Below, piece by piece: positions 9,227-18,532 of a stretch of 64,000 bases of DNA. The stretch covers positions 1 to 64,000 of the forward strand of contig JBOGJG010000300.1 in the NCBI GenBank assembly GCA_050747825.1. Direction: 5' to 3'. The notes under the pieces are model-generated. The model did no database searches. It was not told where the DNA came from and saw nothing but the letters and a program-made list of their open reading frames with translations. The stretch's first letter is position 1. Every line of letters begins with the position of its first letter. This DNA is from JBOGJG01 sp050747825. Lineage in GTDB: Bacteria > Acidobacteriota > UBA6911 > RPQK01 > JBOGJG01. The position numbers were made by a program, and so were the translations under genes.

Positions 9227-9738
9227 TGCCGAACATTTACCTTCTTGGTTTCATGGGCAGCGGCAAATCCACGGTAGGTCCCATGCTGGCGCGCCTGCTG
9301 GGCCGCCCCTTCTATGACCTGGACCAGCTCATTGAAAAGGACCGCCGGATGACGATCTCGGAGATTTTTGAGACTCGGGGGGAAACTTACTTTCGGGAAG
9401 TCGAAACACGACTGCTCCTCGAGAGCGAGAGTCTCGCCCCTTATGTGATGGCATTGGGAGGAGGTACGTTCGTCAGCGCGGCCAATCGTGACTTTGTCGC
9501 CCGCCACGGCACCTCGGTATGGCTCAAGATCGACCTCGAAGTGGCACACCAGCGCTGCCATTCCAAATCCGACCGTCCTCTGGCCAGAGATCCCGAGCGC
9601 TTCAAAGCTCTACTCGACTTTCGCCGGCAGTTCTATCAGAGCGCCGATCTTCATGTGGACACCGAAAACAAATCCCCCGACCAGATATCGCTGGAAATCC
9701 AAAAGGCGCTGATAAAAAAATCGGATTTTCGCATCTAA
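9226..9738 (+). CDS. aroK: Shikimate kinase
   Basis: Phosphorylates shikimate with ATP, the step before EPSP synthase, so it is functionally paired with the overlapping aroA. The P-loop GFMGSGKSTVG is at residues 7-17. The shikimate-binding DLDQLIE with conserved aspartates is near 32-38, the arginine in FREVETRLL follows, and the GGGTF (Walker B-like) motif is near 78-82. The LID arginine lies in SDRPLARD. The length of 170 residues is normal. Stop and start overlap as TAATG with aroA. Confidence 0.93.
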   Translation: MPNIYLLGFMGSGKSTVGPMLARLLGRPFYDLDQLIEKDRRMTISEIFETRGETYFREVETRLLLESESLAPYVMALGGGTFVSAANRDFVARHGTSVWLKIDLEVAHQRCHSKSDRPLARDPERFKALLDFRRQFYQSADLHVDTENKSPDQISLEIQKALIKKSDFRI

Positions 9739-9864
9739 AAAAATCGGTTCACGTGTTACTATAGCGCGCGGCCGTGAGCATCATCAGAGCTGAATGACAG
9801 ACTTCTAACTTAGAATGAGTGCGGCTTTTTGGAACATTTACAAGATGGAGGTGAAACCAACGCT

Positions 9865-11379
9865 ATGGTGACGTTGAGGAGAATAATGCTGTTTCTCCTG
9901 GTATTTCTGTTTTTCTTTTTCAATTCAGGCCTTTTTGCTGCTGACGAGTTTTCTCTCGATCAGATTTCTTCGCTCTTCCCTTCCGAAGGTTTTGAACACG
10001 GCATTGAATTCTGGAAACTCATTTTTGTCCGCTACAGCGAAAAGGATGCCGTTTTCCACGACCGCGACGACCTGCGGCTGATCTACAGTGTGCGGAGCTT
10101 CGAGCGGAGAAGAGATGCGAGCAATGCCGAGTGGAGGCGTCAGGCTCAGGCTGTCCGCGCCGAGCAGAGCAACCTTCAGCTCGTTCTTAATGACATTGCC
10201 CGCTACGGTCCAAATTCAGGGCGCCTGCAATCGGAACATCGACAGATAGTCGATCTGCTGAAAAAGAACGGATATTCCGTTTCGGCGAGCTTGTGCAAGA
10301 GACTGGCCAACAACATGCGCCACCAGCGCGGCATCAAAGAGAAGTTTCAGGCCGGCCTGGTTCGCTCCGGAAGATACCTATCAGCTATGGAGGCCGTCTT
10401 CGAGCAGAGCGGCCTTCCGGTCGTGCTGGCGCTGATGCCTCATGTGGAGTCTTCTTTCGACTATGCCGCTTACTCGCGAGTAGGGGCGGCCGGAATGTGG
10501 CAGTTCATGCTCGGTACCGGACGCCTCTACGATTTACGGATCGACGGCTACCTGGACGAGCGCCTGGACCCGCTGACTGCAACCAGGGCAGCCGCACGCT
10601 ACTTGAAAGATAATTACGACGCTCTGGGAACCTGGCCGTTGGCCCTCACGGCGTACAATCATGGCCGAAACGGCATGCTGCGCGCCAGAAAGCAGTATGG
10701 CTCCGATTTTCGGCGCATCGTCAAAAATTACCAGTCCAGAAGCTTTGGCTTTGCCAGCAAGAATTTCTATCCAGAGTTTTTAGCTGCCGTAGAAATTGCT
10801 CGAAATTACGAGAAGTATTTTGGCGCACTGCCGATCAACCCGCCTCTGGAGCATGAAATCGTCAGTCTGGACAAGTGGGTGCACGTCGATCATTGCATAA
10901 GTCTGCCGGAGGTCACCGAAGACGTCCTGCGCGATTACAATCCGCAGTTGACGCCACAGTTCTGGCGAGGCTCGCGCTTGCTCCCCGCCGGGCTGCAGCT
11001 CCGTGTCCCGAAGTCTCATGCGCGGGAGCTGGCCGCACTGATAGAAGCAGCTCCGGCGGCTGAGCAGTATCGGGTCCAGTCCGGAGACAACCTCAGCACT
11101 ATTGCTCGGAAGTTCGGCATTTCGGCCGCACATTTGCAGCGAATCAATGGGCTTCGGAACCCGAACCGCATTTACCCCGGTCAGACGTTATACGTCATGT
11201 CGGGGGCGCCGTCCATGGACCGATCAGCTCCTAAAAGCTATCGTGTGCAGCGCCGGGATACTCTAATTTCCATCGCCAGAAAATTTGGCATTTCTCTAGA
11301 GAGTCTTCTGAATGCCAATAAAATCCCGAACGCCAACCAGATTTACCTGGGGCAGATGCTTCTGATACCGATCGGTTGA
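9865..11379 (+). CDS. LysM-containing lytic transglycosylase (MltD-like)
   Basis: Periplasmic enzyme that cleaves the MurNAc-GlcNAc bond of peptidoglycan. A hydrophobic signal sequence follows the ATG (MVTLRRIMLFLLVFLF). This start has the clear ribosome-binding site GGAGGTG 11 bases upstream, unlike a longer frame that opens 12 codons earlier. The SLT domain shows the catalytic glutamate in MPHVESSFDY, then GAAGMWQFM, and LDPLTATRAAARYL and ALTAYNHG. Two LysM peptidoglycan-binding repeats are at the C-terminus (YRVQSGDNLSTIARKFG and YRVQRRDTLISIARKFG). Domain order equals MltD. It stands alone between aroK and the convergent clpB. Confidence 0.9.
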   Translation: MVTLRRIMLFLLVFLFFFFNSGLFAADEFSLDQISSLFPSEGFEHGIEFWKLIFVRYSEKDAVFHDRDDLRLIYSVRSFERRRDASNAEWRRQAQAVRAEQSNLQLVLNDIARYGPNSGRLQSEHRQIVDLLKKNGYSVSASLCKRLANNMRHQRGIKEKFQAGLVRSGRYLSAMEAVFEQSGLPVVLALMPHVESSFDYAAYSRVGAAGMWQFMLGTGRLYDLRIDGYLDERLDPLTATRAAARYLKDNYDALGTWPLALTAYNHGRNGMLRARKQYGSDFRRIVKNYQSRSFGFASKNFYPEFLAAVEIARNYEKYFGALPINPPLEHEIVSLDKWVHVDHCISLPEVTEDVLRDYNPQLTPQFWRGSRLLPAGLQLRVPKSHARELAALIEAAPAAEQYRVQSGDNLSTIARKFGISAAHLQRINGLRNPNRIYPGQTLYVMSGAPSMDRSAPKSYRVQRRDTLISIARKFGISLESLLNANKIPNANQIYLGQMLLIPIG

Positions 11380-11448
11380 GGGGTGCCAAGGATCCGCTTA
11401 AAAGGCATCTATATCCCATTAAAACTGCAAAGGAAGCAGATATGGAAA

Positions 11449-14079
11449 CTATTCACTTTTCAAAATCGACTCGGCGGTCTTGAAAGTCAGTTCAGTACGC
11501 CTGGAGTCAAGATCGACCATCACGGTGTCGCCGTCACGGACCTGGCCCTGCAGGAGAATGCGTCCCAGGGGGTTTTCGATTTCCTTTTGTATAGCGCGTC
11601 TCAAGGGGCGGGCTCCGTAAATGGGATCGTAGCCCACTTCGACGATGTGCTCGCGGGCCGCCTCTGTCAACTCGATCTGAATGCGGCGTTCCTTCAGCCG
11701 CTCGCGCAACCTCGAAAGCTGAATCTCGACGATTTGCTTCAGATGCTCTCTGGAGAGTGAATGGAAGACGATCATCTCATCCACGCGGTTCAGAAATTCG
11801 GGACGGAAGTGGCGCCGCAGCTCCTCGAGCACAACTTCCTTCATCCGCTCGTATTCCTCTCCCTCGAAGGCGCCGCGGTATTCGAGAATGCGGTGGCTGC
11901 CGATGTTTGAGGTCATGATCACGATCGTATTCTTGAAGTTTACGGTCCGGCCCTGGCCGTCGGTGAGGCGTCCCTCGTCCAGGATCTGGAGCATCAGGTT
12001 GAACACATCATAATGCGCCTTTTCAATCTCGTCGAAGAGAAGGACCGAGTAGGGGTGGCGGCGCACGGCTTCAGTCAGTTGTCCTCCCTCTTCATATCCC
12101 ACATATCCCGGAGGGGCCCCTACGAGCCTGGCCACGGTGTGTTTCTCCTGGTATTCCGACATGTCAGTACGAATCATGGCGCGCTCATCGTTAAACAGGA
12201 AGTCCGCCAGTGCGCGGGCCAGTTCAGTTTTGCCCACCCCGGTAGGACCGAGGAAGATGAAGCTTCCGATCGGGCGATTGGGGTCCTTCAGTCCCGACCG
12301 GGCGCGAATGACCGCCTCTGAAACGGCTGTGACCGCTTCATCCTGGCCGATGACTCGATGGTGCAGTACCTCCTCCAACTGCAAGAGCTTCTGCATTTCG
12401 CCTTCCAGAAGCTTGGCTACGGGAATGCCGCTCCAGCGACTCACCACTTGGGCAATATCTTCCTCGTCCACTTCTTCCTTGAGAAGGCGAGTCTGCCCCT
12501 GCTTTCGGAAGAGCGCGCCTTCAGCTTCCTCCAGCTCCCGCTCCAGTTGGGAAATCTTGCCATATTTCAACTCAGCGGCGCGGTTTAAGTCGTACTGTCT
12601 CTCCGCCTGCTCAATCTCGATGCGCGTCTGCTCGATCTGTTCCCGGATAGAGCGGAGTTGTTGAACGGTCTCCTGCTCAGCCTGCCATTGGGCACGCAAG
12701 GAATCCGCCTGGCCTCTGGCGTCCGCCAGCTCTTTTTCCAGTCGCTCCAGGCGCGCTTTTGAAGCCTCATCGGTTTCTTTCCTCAGAGCTTCACGCTCGA
12801 TTTCAAGCTGCATGAGGCGGCGAGTGATCTCATCCAGTTCCGTGGGCATGGAATCGATTTCCGTGCGCAGCTTGGCCCCAGCTTCATCGACCAGGTCGAT
12901 AGCCTTGTCTGGCAAAAACCGATCCGAAATGTAGCGATTGGAAAGGACGGCCGCAGAAACCAGGGCAGAATCTTTGATCTTCACTCCGTGATGCACTTCG
13001 TAGCGCTCCCGGAGCCCGCGCAAAATCGAAATCGTGTCTTCTACCGACGGCTGGTTCACCATCACCGGCTGAAAACGGCGTTCCAGTGCGGCGTCCTTTT
13101 CAACGTGCTTGCGATATTCATCCAGGGTCGTGGCTCCGATGCAGTGCAGTTCGCCTCGAGCCAGCATTGGCTTGAGCAGGTTGCCCGCGTCCATTGCCCC
13201 TTCTGCTTTTCCAGCGCCGACTACGGTGTGAAGCTCGTCTATGAAGAGAATGATCTCTCCTTCCGATTCCTGAACTTCCTTGAGGACCGCCTTTAGTCTT
13301 TCTTCAAATTCGCCCCGGTATTTGGCGCCCGCGATCAGAGCCCCCATGTCCAGCGCCATAATGCGCTTGTTCTTGAGTCCTTCGGGCACATCCCCGCGGA
13401 TAATGCGCTGAGCCAATCCCTCAGCGATGGCAGTCTTACCGACGCCCGGATCTCCGATGAGCACCGGATTATTCTTCGTTCGCCGGGACAGCACCTGCAT
13501 GACGCGCCGGATTTCATCGTCGCGTCCAATCACCGGATCCAGCTTACCTCGCTCGGCCAGGCCGGTCAGATCTCGACCGTAGCGTTCCAGGGCCTCGTAA
13601 GTAACTTCCGGATTTTGGGACGTGACGCGCTGGCTGCCCCGCACCTGTCGAAGGGCCTGCATCAGGCGTTCACGGGTCACTCCGAATTCTTTGAAAATAC
13701 GGCCGGCGGCGTCCTTGTCTTCTGTTATTGCCAGCAGGATGTGCTCGACCGATAAGTATTCATCTTTGAGTTTTTTGGCTTCACCCTCGGCCCGAGTTAG
13801 AAGGAAGTTCAGACGGCCGGTGATGTAAACCTGCTCGGGCCCTCCCGAAGATCCCGAGACTTTGGGCAGGCGCTGAAGCTCCTGCTCGATGCGGCTCCGG
13901 AGTCCATCCAGATTTACATCCGCTTTATTAAGGATCGAAGTCGCCAGCCCGCGCTCCTGCTCCAATAGGGCCAGCAGCATGTGCTCGACATCGACCTGCT
14001 GGTGGCCATACTGAACAGCGTGGCTCTGCGCAGCGCTGAGAGCTTCTCGCGCCTTTTCAGTGAAACGATTAATGTCCAT
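11449..14079 (-). CDS. clpB: ATP-dependent disaggregase ClpB
   Basis: Hexameric AAA+ chaperone that extracts polypeptides from aggregates together with DnaK and small heat-shock proteins. Domains in order are: N-terminal Clp_N repeats (residues 1-145, starting [14 protein letters not shown]); the first AAA+ module with [14 protein letters not shown] and Walker [10 protein letters not shown]; the long coiled-coil middle domain (about 405-525); and the second AAA+ module with [15 protein letters not shown], the pore loop GYVGYEEGG and [10 protein letters not shown]. The conventional start MDINRF was used; six extra codons could be read upstream. It is transcribed divergently from hsp20, a functionally coherent pairing. 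Confidence 0.97.
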   Translation of the reverse strand: MDINRFTEKAREALSAAQSHAVQYGHQQVDVEHMLLALLEQERGLATSILNKADVNLDGLRSRIEQELQRLPKVSGSSGGPEQVYITGRLNFLLTRAEGEAKKLKDEYLSVEHILLAITEDKDAAGRIFKEFGVTRERLMQALRQVRGSQRVTSQNPEVTYEALERYGRDLTGLAERGKLDPVIGRDDEIRRVMQVLSRRTKNNPVLIGDPGVGKTAIAEGLAQRIIRGDVPEGLKNKRIMALDMGALIAGAKYRGEFEERLKAVLKEVQESEGEIILFIDELHTVVGAGKAEGAMDAGNLLKPMLARGELHCIGATTLDEYRKHVEKDAALERRFQPVMVNQPSVEDTISILRGLRERYEVHHGVKIKDSALVSAAVLSNRYISDRFLPDKAIDLVDEAGAKLRTEIDSMPTELDEITRRLMQLEIEREALRKETDEASKARLERLEKELADARGQADSLRAQWQAEQETVQQLRSIREQIEQTRIEIEQAERQYDLNRAAELKYGKISQLERELEEAEGALFRKQGQTRLLKEEVDEEDIAQVVSRWSGIPVAKLLEGEMQKLLQLEEVLHHRVIGQDEAVTAVSEAVIRARSGLKDPNRPIGSFIFLGPTGVGKTELARALADFLFNDERAMIRTDMSEYQEKHTVARLVGAPPGYVGYEEGGQLTEAVRRHPYSVLLFDEIEKAHYDVFNLMLQILDEGRLTDGQGRTVNFKNTIVIMTSNIGSHRILEYRGAFEGEEYERMKEVVLEELRRHFRPEFLNRVDEMIVFHSLSREHLKQIVEIQLSRLRERLKERRIQIELTEAAREHIVEVGYDPIYGARPLRRAIQKEIENPLGRILLQGQVRDGDTVMVDLDSRRTELTFKTAESILKSE

Positions 14080-14114
14080 TTGCAATGAGTTCTCCAATCT
14101 GCCCTACATCTTCA

Positions 14115-14143
14115 TTTATAAGATTGAAGCGGGGGGGAAACAA
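14115..14143 (-). promoter_or_regulatory. Candidate clpB promoter
   Basis: Read on the minus strand, TTGTTT (14138-14143) and TATAAA (14115-14120) are separated by 17 bases containing a run of C. The -10 ends about 35 bases before the clpB ATG. No CIRCE element (TTAGCACTC type) is present. Hexamer match and spacing support it; the sigma factor is not certain. Confidence 0.5.
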
Positions 14144-14158
14144 CCCAAAGCACCAAGC

Positions 14159-14212
14159 TTGACGGTCCAGCGATCCCATCTTATATAAATAACCGTCAAC
14201 ATGAAATTTCAT
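14159..14212 (+). promoter_or_regulatory. hsp20 promoter with flanking palindromes
   Basis: TTGACG (14159-14164), a 17-base spacer and TATATA (14182-14187) form a good sigma-70-type promoter. The octamer TTGACGGT at the -35 recurs inverted as ACCGTCAA at 14192-14199, just after the -10. A perfect 12-bp palindrome ATGAAATTTCAT lies at 14201-14212. Both could be operator sites for a heat-shock repressor; that is inferred. Confidence 0.55.
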
Positions 14213-14259
14213 GTAACTTTTGCAAAATTTTTAATTTAAGGAAAAGGAGGATTTGAATC

Positions 14260-14694
14260 ATGAATGACTTGGCACGATGGGAGCCTTTTAGGGACCTGGT
14301 GGCTCTTCAAGACCGGATGAACCGTCTATTTAACCAGAGTTTGCACGGAGGTGAAGACATTTCCTCCAGTCGTTGGTCGCCACCCGTGGACATTTTCGAA
14401 ACAGGTGATGAGTTGATCGTGAAGGCGGAGTTGCCTGAAGTCAAACGTGAGGACATCGACATCAGAGTCGAAAACAGCACTTTGACGCTGCAGGGAGAGC
14501 GGAAACTCAATAGTGAGATTAAAGAGGATAATTACCACAGGATTGAGCGCCGCTACGGCTCTTTTTCACGCAGCTTTACGCTTCCGACCACGGTGAATCC
14601 GGAACAGATCAAGGCAAACTACCAGGACGGTATCCTGGAAATCAGGATGGCGAAGCGCCCTGAAAGCAAACCACGCCAGATCCAGATCAGTTAA
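14260..14694 (+). CDS. Small heat-shock protein, Hsp20/alpha-crystallin
   Basis: ATP-independent holdase that binds unfolding proteins and passes them to DnaK/ClpB. The 144-residue product has the N-terminal WEPFRDLVALQDRMNRLF stretch, the alpha-crystallin domain (about 40-130: PPVDIFETGDELIVKAELP, then IRVENSTLTLQGER), the YGSFSRSFTLP block, and ANYQDGILEIRMAK, which carries the conserved G-x-L. It ends with a short tail that lacks an obvious I-x-I motif apart from IQI. A strong ribosome-binding site AAGGAGG precedes the ATG. Divergent from clpB. Confidence 0.94.
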   Translation: MNDLARWEPFRDLVALQDRMNRLFNQSLHGGEDISSSRWSPPVDIFETGDELIVKAELPEVKREDIDIRVENSTLTLQGERKLNSEIKEDNYHRIERRYGSFSRSFTLPTTVNPEQIKANYQDGILEIRMAKRPESKPRQIQIS

Positions 14695-14758
14695 CGCCTA
14701 TTTTTCGGCCCCGGATGACCCGGATTAATCTGTGTCATCCGTGGCCGAAATCGTGTAC

Positions 14759-15394
14759 TTAGCGGTAGTCGATTCTAAGACGGTCGATACGAATATTGCC
14801 CACTGGGTGCTCTTTTAGCCGAGGGTCCCGCTTGGATGTGGGAGTGTTCGAAATCGCTTCCACGACCTCGATTCCTTCGATCACCTTTCCGAAGACCGTG
14901 TACTCACCGTCCCACTGCGCCATGCGCTTGAGCACGATAAAAAACTGGCTGCTGGCGGAATTGGGGTCTCCGGGCGGGCGGGCCATGGCCACGATTCCTC
15001 TGGCGAAGGGCTCGTCGCTGAACTCGGCAGTCAGCAGTTCACCACTGCCTCCCTGCCCGTCATTGTATGGGTTGTTGTCCTTGGAAAGAGGATCCCCACC
15101 CTGGATGATGAGCCCCGGAATCACCCGGTGAAAAACAGTGCGATTGTAAAAGCCAAGTTCAGCTAGGGAAATGAACCGCTGGACCGTTTCGGGAGCTAAA
15201 TGCGGCAGCAGCTCGAACTCAACGGTTCCTTCATCCATCTCGATCACAGCTACCGGAGTCCCTTGCGGCTCGTCAGCCTCGGGCTCAACGCTCTCCACCG
15301 GCTCGGCCGGCTCCTCAGGCGCGCCGCACCCCATCAGGAGCAACATGATGAATAACACGCTGGAAAACCTGACCCACACGCCCGAATTTGCCAT
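14759..15394 (-). CDS. Cyclophilin-type peptidyl-prolyl isomerase, lipoprotein
   Basis: Catalyses proline cis-trans isomerisation in exported proteins. The N-terminus is a lipoprotein signal: a hydrophobic core ending in LLLMGC, with Cys23 expected to be lipidated. A proline/glutamate-rich linker (about 25-45) follows. The cyclophilin domain shows FHRVIPGLIIQGGDP, then ASSQFFIVL and YTVFGKVIEGIEVVE. The arginine of FHRVIP and the QFFI segment are the active-site signatures. The tryptophan used by eukaryotic cyclophilins to bind cyclosporin is not obvious. It lies downstream of ruvC on the same strand, separated by a repeat. Confidence 0.92.
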   Translation of the reverse strand: MANSGVWVRFSSVLFIMLLLMGCGAPEEPAEPVESVEPEADEPQGTPVAVIEMDEGTVEFELLPHLAPETVQRFISLAELGFYNRTVFHRVIPGLIIQGGDPLSKDNNPYNDGQGGSGELLTAEFSDEPFARGIVAMARPPGDPNSASSQFFIVLKRMAQWDGEYTVFGKVIEGIEVVEAISNTPTSKRDPRLKEHPVGNIRIDRLRIDYR

Positions 15395-15409
15395 AGCGGG
15401 ATTATAGCA

Positions 15410-15456
15410 GGCCCTAAGCCTCAGGCCTCAGGTCTCGGGCCTCAAGCCTTAGGGCC
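15410..15456. repeat. GCCTCAGG repeat hairpin (family R1)
   Basis: GGCCCTAAG at 15410 and CTTAGGGCC at 15448-15456 form the outer stem; between them lie copies of GCCTCAGG. The ruvC stop codon sits inside the element, so the last few RuvC residues are encoded by it. Related copies are at 23825-23851, 24825-24840 and 26041-26060. Confidence 0.75.
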
Positions 15457-15933
15457 TTTACCTTGCCTGAACGCGTGACAGAGAGCGACGGCGAGGGCGT
15501 CGGCGGCATCATGGGGCTCAGGGCTTTCTTTGAGATTCAGCAGCCTTTTCACCATAAGTTGAATCTGCCCTTTTTCCGCCCGGCCATATCCGACCACGGC
15601 CTTTTTGACTTCCAGGGGCGAATATTCGACCAGCGGAATCCCAAACTGGGCAGCGGCAAGAAGAACCACTCCTCGCGCGTGGCCAAGGCGCAGGGCACTC
15701 TTCACGTTGACAGCGTAGAAGACATCCTCGACAGCCACTACATCCGGGGAATAACGTTGAAAGATACCGCACAGGCTGGAGTGGATCCTATTGAGCCGTT
15801 CCGGGAAGGTGTTCTCCTGCCCACTCGCTCCGGTGATGGATCCGTAGTCAACACACTGCCGGCGATTTCCCTGGACAGCCACCAAGCCGTAACCCGTGAC
15901 ACGGCTCCCAGGGTCGACTCCGACTACAATCAT
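15442..15933 (-). CDS. ruvC: Holliday-junction resolvase RuvC
   Basis: Endonuclease that cuts four-way recombination intermediates together with RuvAB. The 163-residue protein has the RNase-H fold acidic residues in the usual places: the first aspartate in VGVDPGSRVTGYG, glutamate in VAVEDVFYAVN, and the pair in EPHDAADALAVALCH. GHARGVVLLAA and EYSPLEVKKAVVGYGRAEK are also family signatures. The length is normal. It lies downstream of yebC with a 34-bp gap, the common ruvC-yebC neighbourhood; ruvA and ruvB are not in the window. The last residues are read from a repeat. Confidence 0.95.
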   Translation of the reverse strand: MIVVGVDPGSRVTGYGLVAVQGNRRQCVDYGSITGASGQENTFPERLNRIHSSLCGIFQRYSPDVVAVEDVFYAVNVKSALRLGHARGVVLLAAAQFGIPLVEYSPLEVKKAVVGYGRAEKGQIQLMVKRLLNLKESPEPHDAADALAVALCHAFRQGKGPKA

Positions 15934-15967
15934 GGGGGGATGGTACTATGCCTCCCTGACCTCGGCA

Positions 15968-16720
15968 TCAGGCACTCGCCAGAGCTTCCATCTCGGCTTC
16001 ATCAATATCAAAGTTCGCATAGACGTTCTGAACGTCTTCGTGATCTTCCAAAGCCTCTATCAGCTTGAGCATCTGCTCGGCCTTTTTTCCTTCGAGAGGC
16101 ACTTCATTCTGGGGGATCATTGTGACTTCGGCAGTCTGGATGGGAATTCCGGCGCCTTCGATCGAGCTCCTGACGGCATCGAAGCTCTCAAAGGCAGTGT
16201 AGATTTCAAACGTATCTCCCTCGGCCCTGAGGTCCTCGGCGCCGGCTTCGAGCGTGACCTCAAGCAGCTTTTCTTCCGACGCGCCGGCTTTGCTAACGGC
16301 AATGTAGCCCTTGCGTTCGAACATCCACTGCACGCTTCCGCTTTCACCCAGATTCCCGCCATTCTTGCCGAGGATGTGGCGTATTTCTGCCACCGTCCGG
16401 TTCTTGTTATCAGTCAGGGATTCGATAAAGATGGCGACACCGGATGGCCCATAACCTTCGTAAGTCACCGCCTCGTAACTCTGACCTGGGAGCTCCCCAG
16501 TGCCTTTCATAACCGCTCGCTTGATATTGTCCAGCGGCATATTGGCGTCCTTAGCCGCCTGAACCGCCGTGCGCAGCCGAGGATTGGAGTCAACGTCTCC
16601 TCCTGCGATCCGAGCAGCCACTGTGATTTCCTTGATCAGCCGCGTAAATGCCCTTCCGCGCTTGGCATCAGCCGCGGCTTTCTTGTGTTTAATTGAATGC
16701 CATTTTGAATGTCCTGACAT
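15968..16720 (-). CDS. yebC: YebC/PmpR-family protein
   Basis: Three-domain DUF28 protein. Family members act as transcription regulators or, for YebC-like paralogues, help ribosomes through proline-rich stretches. The conserved N-terminus [22 protein letters not shown] is intact, as are [36 protein letters not shown] and the [22 protein letters not shown] block. The acidic C-terminus ([19 protein letters not shown]) completes it at 250 residues. It is next to ruvC, the usual arrangement. Which of the two roles applies cannot be told from the sequence alone. Confidence 0.95.
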   Translation of the reverse strand: MSGHSKWHSIKHKKAAADAKRGRAFTRLIKEITVAARIAGGDVDSNPRLRTAVQAAKDANMPLDNIKRAVMKGTGELPGQSYEAVTYEGYGPSGVAIFIESLTDNKNRTVAEIRHILGKNGGNLGESGSVQWMFERKGYIAVSKAGASEEKLLEVTLEAGAEDLRAEGDTFEIYTAFESFDAVRSSIEGAGIPIQTAEVTMIPQNEVPLEGKKAEQMLKLIEALEDHEDVQNVYANFDIDEAEMEALASA

Positions 16721-16747
16721 ACTCCTGATAGCCTCCGCTAAAGCTTC

Positions 16748-17863
16748 TCATTCTAGCATGGGTTTCGTCACACTGGCCCGCCTCAGGCGATCGTTAATGG
16801 CGTAGCCGAGACCTTCGTGCACGGTAGAGCGTTCGGCGAAGATCAATTGAGCCGCCGACGTGTCCAGCGACCGAAGGGCGGAGAACAAGTTGCGAGCCGC
16901 TTCCTCGAGGTCTCCTTTGGAGCTGAGGCTCTTGGCCGTTATCTCTCGGCCGGTCAAGCGTGCCAATTTAGCTGCCGCCGTGCCGGCATCGCCGCTGACG
17001 ACCAGGAGCCCCAGGTGCGAGGGCAATTCCTCAGGCAGGCCGCTTGCCCCCGAGCAGCTCAGGGAATCAGATTGAGCCAATGCAGTCAGAGGGGCGGGCA
17101 GAAGATAGAGAGGCTTTTGCGGCGCGTAGTGCTGCTCCAGCCTACCGGGAGAGCGGGGTCGCGGCGCGCCTGAGATTGACGCAGCTTGTTCCGAAGGCAG
17201 GTGCACCGGGCTTTCTGCCACTCGTTCAATCTCCGAAGCTGAGATGGCGCCGGGCCGCAGGAGCACGAGCGCTCCGGAATAATCGATCGAAATTACCGTC
17301 GATTCCAGACCCACCTCGGAGCAGCCTCCGTCGAGAATGTAGGCGATCCGATCTCCCAGTTCCTCGAGAACGTCCTGGGCAGACGTTGGGCTGATCCGGC
17401 CAAAGCGGTTGGCGCTCGGCCCCGCCAACGGGGTACCCGACTGCTCGATCACAGCGCGCGCTACCGGATGTCTGGGCATGCGCAAAGCGACCGTAGGCAA
17501 CCCGCTGGTGGCCAGGTCGGGCACAGCCGGCTGCTTGGGCAGGACCAGCGTGAACGGCCCCGGCCAAAAGGCTTGGGCCAGACCCTCGGCTCTTTGCCGG
17601 GCCGCACCGGAGAGCTGGTCTAAATCAATTAGTCCCATGCCTGCGAGTCTCTCCAGATTCGAAATTGGGACATGAATAATCAGTGGGTCGAAGCTGGGCC
17701 GCTCTTTAACCTCAAATATTTTGATCAGAGCACTCTTGTTGAAGGCGGCGCCGGCCAGGCCATAGACCGTCTCAGTTGGGATGGCCACGACCTGCCCACG
17801 GCGGATTTCTTCAGCAGCCAGCGCGATGTTCGGAACTGACGGCGGCAGAATGCGTGCAGTCAC
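16748..17863 (-). CDS. Threonylcarbamoyl-AMP synthase, Sua5 type
   Basis: Makes threonylcarbamoyl-adenylate from threonine, bicarbonate and ATP for t6A37 modification of ANN-reading tRNAs. The YrdC domain (about 1-205) has IPTETVYGLAGAA, the KERPSFDPLIIHV substrate loop, PGPFTLVLP, and SANRFGRISPT. The extra C-terminal Sua5 domain (about 240-371) makes this the long Sua5 rather than the short TsaC form. A proline-rich linker SGAPRPRSPGRLEQHYAP joins the two, and its SPGxxxxHYAP motif is the conserved one that covers the active site. Length 371 residues is slightly long but normal. Confidence 0.92.
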   Translation of the reverse strand: MTARILPPSVPNIALAAEEIRRGQVVAIPTETVYGLAGAAFNKSALIKIFEVKERPSFDPLIIHVPISNLERLAGMGLIDLDQLSGAARQRAEGLAQAFWPGPFTLVLPKQPAVPDLATSGLPTVALRMPRHPVARAVIEQSGTPLAGPSANRFGRISPTSAQDVLEELGDRIAYILDGGCSEVGLESTVISIDYSGALVLLRPGAISASEIERVAESPVHLPSEQAASISGAPRPRSPGRLEQHYAPQKPLYLLPAPLTALAQSDSLSCSGASGLPEELPSHLGLLVVSGDAGTAAAKLARLTGREITAKSLSSKGDLEEAARNLFSALRSLDTSAAQLIFAERSTVHEGLGYAINDRLRRASVTKPMLE

Positions 17864-17932
17864 TGGATTATCTTAGCATCGGCTCAGAAGTGGCCCCAAT
17901 TTCTGATAGAAATAGAAGTAAAGGAGACAACC

Positions 17933-18220
17933 ATGCTTTCAGTTGCGATTACTCGAAATAATTCCATTGAAAGAGCCATCAAGGAGGCTCTCGGTTACCT
18001 TAAACTGGAAGACCTGATTAAGGGCAAAGTTGTGGCCATCAAACCCAACGACACCTGGGCCTCCAAAGAGGACACCAGCGCGCTGACGCAGCCCGACACG
18101 CTGCGCGCTACCATCCGCTACCTGAACCAATTCAGTCCGCGGGAGCTCATTGTCACCGGGGGAGCTGGGGCCGCCGAAACCGACGATGTGTTTCGCATTT
18201 CCGGGATAGAACCTGTATGA
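17933..18220 (+). pseudogene. Truncated DUF362-family protein
   Basis: Ninety-five residues match only the first third of DUF362 proteins: VAITRNNSIERAIKEALGYL, then the GKVVAIKPNDTWA segment and RELIVTGGAGAAETDDVFRISGI. In complete relatives the chain continues for about 200 more residues. Here a stop codon follows IEPV and the downstream DNA is a nested inverted repeat. A decent ribosome-binding site (AAGGAGA) remains. The fragment is probably non-functional. It opens a 3-kb zone of broken genes. Confidence 0.7.
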
Positions 18221-18245
18221 ACATTGACTTTCTACGCCGGAAGAC

Positions 18246-18512
18246 CCAGGGACGTTCTCTCGTTTACCGGTTTTCTAGAAACCCAAAAATATGGTAAACG
18301 AGTCGTTCATGGCCCCCTTGGGGGTACCTGGAAACGATGAAAATAATGATCGGAGCAGGACCTACAACAGCGGGCCCGCTTCCTCACGGTCGCGGCTCGG
18401 TCGAGTGGCATCTGTGATCATATCCGAGCCGCGGCCGTGCACCCCAAGGGTACCAGGCGGGCCCTGATCAACGCCGCTCCGATTTATTTTCGAGAGAGTA
18501 GAGCGTCCCTGG
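18246..18512. repeat. 267-bp nested imperfect inverted repeat
   Basis: Outer arms: CCAGGGACGTTCTCTCG at 18246-18262 against CGAGAGAGTAGAGCGTCC at 18491 onward. Next inward: GAAAATAATGATCGGAGC (18339-18356) ... GCGGGCCCGC, against GCGGGCCC ... GCTCCGATTTATTTTC (18457-18491). Core: TCACGGTCGCGGCTCGG (18384-18400) against CCGAGCCGCGGCCGTG (18424-18439), which is a copy of repeat family R2. A smaller hairpin CGTTTACC/GGTAAACG lies at 18261-18300. It fills almost all of the gap 18221-18532, in which no gene is seen. It could be a MITE-like element or a cruciform relic. Confidence 0.7.
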
Positions 18513-18518
18513 ATTTTG

Positions 18519-18524
18519 TATAAT
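18519..18524 (+). promoter_or_regulatory. TATAAT box before the PSD1 relic
   Basis: A perfect -10 hexamer lies just outside the nested repeat and nine bases before the GTG that would have opened the PSD1 gene. No convincing -35 is seen. It may be a residual promoter. Confidence 0.3.
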
Positions 18525-18532
18525 GCTTGCTA

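Noticed and set aside
18376..18442. Rho-independent terminator for the DUF362 fragment
   Set aside because: The GC-rich arms lack a following T-run and the same sequence occurs inside coding regions, so it is better explained as repeat family R2.
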